DNA of 64,000 nt from Phymorhynchus buccinoides (lineage: Eukaryota > Mollusca > Gastropoda > Neogastropoda > Raphitomidae), in the NCBI GenBank assembly GCA_017654935.2, contig CM065710.1, forward strand, positions 16,509,815-16,573,814, written 5' to 3'. Position numbers and translations under genes: made by a program. The notes below the pieces were generated by a model. That model was given only the letters and a program-made list of their open reading frames with translations. It was not told the origin of the DNA and did not search any database. Shown here in pieces: positions 36,711-64,000 of the stretch (positions are counted from its first letter, which is position 1; each line of letters begins with the position of its first letter).

Positions 36711-37339
36711 TTTATGTTTTTAGAACATAGATCAAGATACCAAGTTAGCATATAACTGGTTTTTGGTTTTAATGTTCGTTTCAAAGACATAGGGACAAAA
36801 AAGTTTTAAACAATTTTCTATATATATATATATATATATATATATGGTTAAGATATAAAACAATTTTAAACATTTTCTTTATCACCATGACAATTATGGT
36901 GAACAATAATTATGCAGATGCGTAAATAAAAAGTAATTATTTTGTGTACACCAATGTTTCTTAAATGTACAGAAAATAAAATAATGCTACATAATTATAC
37001 AATTATCGTGAAGCGTGAGTGACTCGATCCCTTTTTTTTTCTTTTTCCTCCTTTTAACCCGCGACTTATAAATCCATTTCTATTCGGTCTTAGGATGTAC
37101 AGGGTGTCTCATAAAAAATGAAACCCGACTAAATGTGATGCAGCACAGGAAAACCAGGCTAATGTCGTAAATGATCACTTTTGACTTATTCATATTTTCA
37201 GAAAGGCCAGACACAACAGATTAACAGGCAAAAAAACAGAATTCATCTATCTCTAATAGTTTATTTTGAACAATTTTTCAATCAATAAAATCTCTCTCTC
37301 TTTCTCTCTTTCTCTCTTTCTTTCTCTCTCTTGTGGCTG

Positions 37340-37879
37340 ACCGACTTTAGCTGGGTATTCGCGTACTGCATCACAAATAACTTACAGTGAAAGATTAAAA
37401 TTCCTGGGATTACCTTCTCTGAAGGGAAGAAGAGTCAGGGGAGACCTTATACAAGTATATAAAATAATGAATAATATTGATGACAGACTTTAACAACCTT
37501 TTTGTTAAAAGTATCACGAACATGACACGAAATAGTACAGAGAAGTTATTTTTAAAACGATCACTTACTAACATTTGCAAGTGTTACTTTTCTAACCGAG
37601 TTGTTCAATACTGGAATAATTTTGTCAACTAACATTAAGGCTGCACCTAACATAAAAATATATTCAAAAATCTTCTGGACAATGACACAATGATGTCACA
37701 TTTTTATAATACTTTCAATGAATTATAAATTTAAAAAAAATCCATTCCATATTTTTTTTAAAAACTTTATAGTTTAGCTTTAGAAAGCAAGCCACCTTGA
37801 AACAAATCAAAGTCACAAACGAGAAAGGGCGTAAAAGGGCCGCGAGGCCCACTTCTAGCCCTAATTACTACTACTACAG

Positions 37880-37927
<48 letters not shown>

Positions 37928-37955
37928 AGTACTACTACTACTAAATTGGTGATAC
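37340..37955 (+). mobile_element. LINE 3' fragment with (TAC)n tail, A3 copy
   Basis: Same truncated C-terminal fragment and triplet tail as A1. Confidence 0.75.
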
Positions 37956-38214
37956 ACTTTTTAATTTACAAGATATTGTTTTGATTTTTCGGGTTTGTAA
38001 AGAAAATTCCATGCACGAAAGATCACAGCAATTTGTTGTTTTCCAGGATTCATTTGTGTGCTCCAGAAATTACCAGTGGCCATGGTACCCCATTTTAAGA
38101 AGAAGAAGAAGCCCTTTTTGAGGTCTAAAAACTCTTTCGGAATTTGAATTCTTCGTTTGCAATTTGAATTTCTATGGTATCTGGACAACCTGGTATCTGG
38201 ACAACCTGTCGCGT

Positions 38215-38470
38215 GCAAATTTGCAGCTCGTGCAAATTTGCAGCTCGCTACTATGAGAGTGTGTATCAAAACACTATCTGAACGATCTTAGACGGAAAAA
38301 GTGCTGTCTCTATAGGGGATTTGAAGAATGAAAATATCACTTTTTCCGTAAAAAAATTAAGTAATATTTTCTGTCCCGGATAGTACACTTGACACTTGGA
38401 GTGCAAGTGAAGTTATAGTGTGCGTGCACTACAAATGCACTTGTAGAGCTGCAAATTTGCACGCGACACC
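38215..38470. mobile_element. Foldback MITE (GTCGCGTGCAAATTTGC ends), A3 copy
   Basis: Same inverted ends as 5711-5976. Confidence 0.65.
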
Positions 38471-39422
38471 TTGGGCCTACAATACTGTCTTGCAGTTCCA
38501 TTTTTAGGGCAAAAAAAAAGACAGTTGTGTTCGAGAAACTGACAATTTATCGACAAATGAAAATGGATGCAAAAGTGTTTTTATACCCCTCGAAAAGGGA
38601 CTTTTCCAAACATGGGTTACCATGGAAACTTGTTATTTTTTTTTTAGTCCACCCCCCACCCCCCCACCCCACCCCACCCCCAAGGCATTTTGGAAAAAGA
38701 AAACCCACCAAAATGTTGAAATCTTTCATGCAATGAATTTTCTTCGTAAACCTGTCAAATTATGATAGCTTTATTATTATTTTAAAAAAAATCTTAACAA
38801 AAAAATATTATTGTGGGTTTCATTTTTTTTGAGTCATTGTTTTTGATATGTGACCCAGCACCACGAAAGGGACATTAAGTGTCAAACTAACCATTCTGAG
38901 AAAATTATACATGTGAAAACTTCAGACAATTATCTTTTTACTGATACAAGCACCATGCTTGTGTCTTTTCCCGTTCCAAAGTTATGAGTGTTTAAAGTTA
39001 GTAGGACGAGCGTCGGCCATTTTGAGAAAACACAATTTAAGGTCTAGCCTAGCTGAAGAAAATGCTTTGACCTGCTCGTTTTAAAGCACCTATAAGACCA
39101 TTTAGAGACCATATTAAAGATTATCCTTTATAAATATGAAAGATAAGATGTTAGAGAACACATAAATACCCACAACTCAAAATTGACCCAGACTACAGAG
39201 CGACTAGTCTACCTCCGTATCAAGACCCCTGCCTTCAAATCCAGACTACAGAGCGACTAGTCTACCTCCGTTTAAAGACCCCTCCATTCAAATCCAGACT
39301 ACAGAGTGACTAGTCTACCTCCGTATAAAGTCCCCTCCCTTCAAATCCAGACTAACAGAGTGACTAGTCTACCTCCGTATAAGACCCCTCCCTTTATAGG
39401 ACTTAATTTTGACTGATTTTCA

Positions 39423-39897
39423 ATGTCATATTACGGAGGTTCCACTGTACTTCTGTCGTATGCAGAAAAAACCCTCAATCACTTAGAAGATTCCCCATGC
39501 AAGAAGTCAGAGTGTAAAACTTGTACTTTCATCAATCCATCCACAACAATTCAAGGTCCATCAAATCAAACCTTCCTTGTGAAAGCACACTTCACCTGCC
39601 AGACCCAAAACCTTGTCTACGTCCTTACGTGCACTCTGTGCCCGATGATGTATGTGGGAGAAACCTACAGGTCGCTCAATGACTGATTCAAAGAACACAG
39701 GGACAGCATACTCGCAGGAAAAGATACGTCAGTTGCAAACCACTTCATCTCTGACCACCACAACTTGTCGCACATCAGAGTGGCAGCCCTCTGGCGCAAT
39801 GGGCGAAAGGAGGGCCAATACCGGAAATTCATGGAAAGCCAACTTAGCCAGCGCCTTGGTACCTTGAATCCACATGGACTCAATGTCAGGGAATAAA
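39423..39897 (+). pseudogene. Penelope-like GIY-YIG fragment, A3 copy
   Basis: Carries the shared in-frame TGA (39684-39686) but lacks the extra A found in A1 and A2. The frame after the TGA therefore runs uninterrupted to the family C-terminus. It is still a pseudogene. Confidence 0.88.
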
Positions 39898-40219
39898 CAT
39901 TGTTCCATCTCATCAACCCCCATCCCCATCCCCCCTTCACCCCCCTACCCCCCAATGCTGTTTTTCCAACACCCCCTACCCCCCCTTTCCCTCTGCAACA
40001 GCCATCTACACCCCATACCCCCCCCCCCTTTCCCTGCCCCCTCCCCCCACCTCACTTGTTGCCCTTGTACCCTTTTGTTCAATTGGCTTCCACCCTCATA
40101 AGCTGTAATCACACTATTGTTCCACTACCCCACTATTTCTCTCCCACTGACCGTTGGGCTGAATGTGAACTATACTCACAAGAGGAGGATCTACAACCTG
40201 CCAACTTTGCTGTCTTCAC

Positions 40220-40255
40220 TTCATGACTAAGTGCTTAGGGCACGAAACGTTGAAG
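40220..40255 (+). ncRNA. Hammerhead-like fold of the Penelope remnant, A3 copy
   Basis: CTTCA, TGACTAA, GTGC..GCAC hairpin, GAAACG, TGAAG. Non-canonical core; probably inactive. Confidence 0.4.
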
Positions 40256-40599
40256 TTTTCCTTTTCACAGGTACCTTGTTTTTTCTACCCACCATTTCTA
40301 CGTCAATCACTTAGGTTACGTTTCTGGTTACCGGTATACAATACCAACAAAATATGGACTGGATTCCCAGATTGTCATGACTGGACATTATACATTCTTC
40401 TCCCAAACTCAAGATCTCCCTCAAAATAAACTTGAACCAAAACGTTAAGCAACCCCTAATATTAGTGGTGCAGGCGTGTAACCCCCATAACCGTAACTTG
40501 CATGTAAATAAAGTGGAAATTAGTCATGCATGTTGGTAAAAATAGATAGGCTAAATTTGTATTGATTTAAGAAATTAAAAAAACAATAACTGCTGATCA

Positions 40600-41265
40600 C
40601 TCAGATAAAACATTTTGTTGCATTGTTTAGCATAGAAAGGTTGCTAAATTAAAATATGGTGCTGTTTTCCATAAAAAGGTTGCTAAATTAAAATTGTTGG
40701 CATTGCTTAGCATAAAAAGTTAGCTTAATTGAAATATGGCGCTGTTTTCCATAAAAAGGTTGCTTAATTAAAATGTGGGGCAATGTTTAGCATAAAAAGG
40801 TTGCTTATTTAAAATTTGGGGCATTGTTTAGCATAACAAGGCTGCTTAATTAAAATGTGGGGCAATGTTTAGCATAAAAAGGTTGCTTAATTAAAATGTG
40901 GGGCAGTGTTTAACATAAAAAGGTTGCTTAATTAAAATGTGGGGCAATGTTTAGCATAAAACGGTTGCTTATTTAAAATTTGGGGCATTGTTTAGCATAA
41001 CAAGGCTGCTTAATTAAAATGTGGGGCAATGTTTAGCATAAAAAGGTTGCTTAATTAAAATGTGGGGCAATGTTTAGCATATAAAGGTTGCTTAATTAAA
41101 ATGTGGGGCAATGTTTAGCATAAAAAGGTTGCTTATTTAAAATTTGGGGCATTGTTTAGCATAAAAAGGTTGCTTATTTAAACTTTTGGGCATTGTTTAG
41201 GCATAAAAAGGTTGCTTGATAAAACTTTTTTGGCGCCGTTTTGCATAAAAAAGGTTGCTTAACTT
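40600..41265. repeat. ~41-bp satellite array, A3 copy
   Basis: Same unit and order of variants as A1, with about one unit fewer. Confidence 0.92.
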
Positions 41266-41669
41266 TTTTGGGCTCCAGTTTGATCTACACCAAGTCAGGT
41301 CAACAAGGGACCCACAGGCTTGTTTTCTCGATTTCAATACTTCTTCTTCTGAGTTCCCAGGCCATAATGGGTAAGGTACATATGTGTCCGGTTTTAAGTT
41401 TTCACTGGTCTCCCCGCTAGCATACAGCCGACACATTCCGATTTTGGAGGAGCTCAAGAGAAAAATTATTTGGAAGATTAAAAAAAAAAAAAATGCAAGA
41501 GAATGGGGCCAATAAGTCAGAAAGACAGTAGATGATAGAAAGCAAAGGGAAAAGGCAGAGTCAAAGAGAGTGACGGATTAGAGGAAGTTACAAGCACAGA
41601 ACTTCCAGAAGGTGGGGGAACTATTTTTACGAATCCCCCTCCCCCCCGGTATCCCCACAGGGGAGGATC
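41266..41669 (-). repeat. Dispersed repeat R serving as FMO 3' UTR
   Basis: Directly follows the FMO stop codon in gene sense: GTGGGGATACC, a G run, AAAATAGTTCCCCC and CTTCTGGAAGTTCTGTGC. If the gene is transcribed through here, the UTR is repeat-derived. Confidence 0.6.
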
Positions 41670-62655
<20,986 letters not shown>

Positions 62656-62737
62656 CTGAAAAGGTTAGGTACATTAGAGTTCTGTGAAATTCGGGTTGCT
62701 CCCACCTGGAGAGCAGCGACGCACACCCAATTTTTGT

Positions 62738-63260
62738 GCTGCATGAAGTTGGGGCTCTCCTTGGGCATGGGGAAATCGCTGTAGCAGGTCATCTCCTGAA
62801 AAGGTTAGGTACATTAGAGGTCTGTGAAATTCGGGTTACTCCCACCTGGAGAGCAGCGATGCACCCAATTTTTGAACCGCATGAAGTTGGGGTTCTCATT
62901 GGGCATGGGGAAATCGCTGTAGCAGGTCATCTCCTGAAAAGGTTAGGTACATTAGAGGTCTGTGAAATTCGGGTTACTCCCACCTGGAGAGCAGCGATGC
63001 ACCCAATTTTTGAGCCGCATGAAGTTGGGGTTCTCATTGGGCATGGGGAAATCGCTGTAGCAGGTCATCTCCTGAAAGGTTAGGTACATTATAGTCACAG
63101 GGGCATCTCTGTGAAATAGTCACAGGGGCGTCTCTGTGAAATTCGGGTTGCTCCCACCTGGAGAGCAGCGTCGCCGCCAGAGGCGCGCCACCCAATTTTT
63201 GTGCTGCATGTAGTTGGGGTTCTCTTTGGGCATGGGGAAATCGCTGTAGCAGGTCATCTC
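62738..63260 (-). pseudogene. Four truncated copies of FMO exon a start with acceptors
   Basis: The exon border CAG-GAGATGACCTGC recurs at 62795, 62933, 63071 and 63260, each followed by MTCYSDFPMP and the KENPN region, then leaving homology after about 18-20 codons. Spacing is 138-140 bp for three units and 189 bp for the last. The spacer is a piece of the dispersed repeat seen at 50395-50495. Full-length exon a at 62463-62655 is the last of the series. Confidence 0.88.
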
Positions 63261-63297
63261 CTGAAAAGGAAAAAGGTGGTATACCAGCAGAGTGGTT

Positions 63298-63857
63298 AAA
63301 GGTGGACTCTGACGGATGAGTTTTTGCAAGAAACACGTTGAAATCACCAGAAAGCCTTTTCAAGGATCGGAACACTCACTTTGCTCTGGTTTCTTAGAAA
63401 TTAAAAAACCGTCAAAATGGCGATTTTTTTCTTGGTGGAGATGCCGGAGAGAGTTTTGGATGGGGTGGGTGGAGGTCACTCATTGTGGTTCAAGCGTTTT
63501 CTTTTTTTGTAGTGCAGTAAACAAAAAAGGAGCTATTTCCTTTGTTGTGAGGGAAACTCCTTAGATAAACTGTATAAAATTAAAAATAATAAAAAAAAAA
63601 AAAGGCTTGTATTGCGAAGAGTTCGTGCAAACGATTTGGTCTAAACACAGGCGGCCATTCAAAAAGAGACAGCACACGCCTTCTCTTTGGGTGAAAGAAT
63701 TTGACTTCCAGCACCTCCGCCAAGGAGGAATCGCCTTTTTGACGGCTTGATTTCTGGGAAACCAGAGCAAAGTGAGTGTTGTGATCTCTGTAAAGGGTGC
63801 TTTCCTGCTGATCTGGACGTGTTTCTTGCAAACACTCATCCATCAGGGTGCCCCTTT
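63298..63857. repeat. Head-to-head copies of a ~260-bp dispersed repeat
   Basis: 63298-63565 forward and about 63600-63857 inverted, sharing GAGTTTTTGCAAGAAACACG and ACTTTGCTCTGGTTTC. Another copy is at 55785-56050. Confidence 0.7.
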
Positions 63858-64000
63858 AAAGACCCACCACATCTGTGAGTGAAAATCACGGTATTCACGT
63901 GCTTGATTTAAATGATTTTTATTTACCAAAAGGCACATGACACACATGTTAAGCAACAACACGCTTAAAGTTTCACGTGCTTGCTGGTAAGAAATATTTT
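63855..64000. mobile_element. CACGTG MITE fragment at window end
   Basis: TTTAAAGACCCACCACATC, GTGAAAATCACGG and GCTGGTAAGAAAT match the foldback family at 54986-55562. Interrupted by about 60 bases of other sequence and cut by the window end. Confidence 0.6.

Overview
The window looks like nuclear DNA of an animal, most likely a marine gastropod or related mollusc. The animal part rests on one spliced gene with introns of up to 5.5 kb in repeat-dense, AT-rich DNA. The mollusc part is inference from the style of the dispersed repeats: TGACCTTGACCTTGAC blocks, TTAA-flanked and CACGTG foldback MITEs, tRNA-derived SINEs, Penelope-like and LINE tails. I did not identify the species.

The only convincing gene is a flavin-containing monooxygenase (FMO) on the minus strand. 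Seven exons (62463-62655, 58727-58965, 56784-56882, 54722-54973, 52629-52838, 47464-47629, 41670-41938) join in frame with GT/AG borders. They give 475 residues from the region just after the FAD-binding N-terminus to the stop codon. The first exon(s) and promoter lie beyond base 64000.

Left and middle: a segment of about 14.8 kb (here called A) is present three times, as A1 (1-14932, forward), A2 (14931-29935, inverted) and A3 (32599-47366, forward). A1 and A2 form a giant foldback with a spacer of about 49 bases at 14882-14930. A2 and A3 are separated by 2.2 kb of repeat-rich sequence and a 500-base gap of N. Each A copy carries, in order: a 24-bp minisatellite, a TTAA-flanked MITE, a hammerhead-ribozyme element, a LINE tail, a foldback MITE, a Penelope-like GIY-YIG fragment, a 41-bp satellite, the FMO terminal exon, telomere-like repeats, a second LINE tail, two small MITEs and a LINE RNase H fragment. 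Only A3 is joined to the rest of FMO, so the terminal exons in A1 and A2 are orphans. The arrangement may be a real inverted duplication or an assembly error; there is evidence for both.

Right part (47.4-64 kb): FMO exons sit in introns filled with MITEs, SINEs, minisatellites, GA/CT tracts and foldbacks. Several splice borders abut or are reiterated by repeats: a donor made by a transposon end, 90-bp repeats each carrying a GTAAGT motif, and four extra copies of an exon start with its acceptor.

The most interesting signal is a hammerhead-ribozyme element family. It has a complete core, a GUC cleavage site, a two-base-pair stem III and a shared 3' module, seen at 4.1 kb (and its A2/A3 copies) and independently at 52.3 kb inside an FMO intron.
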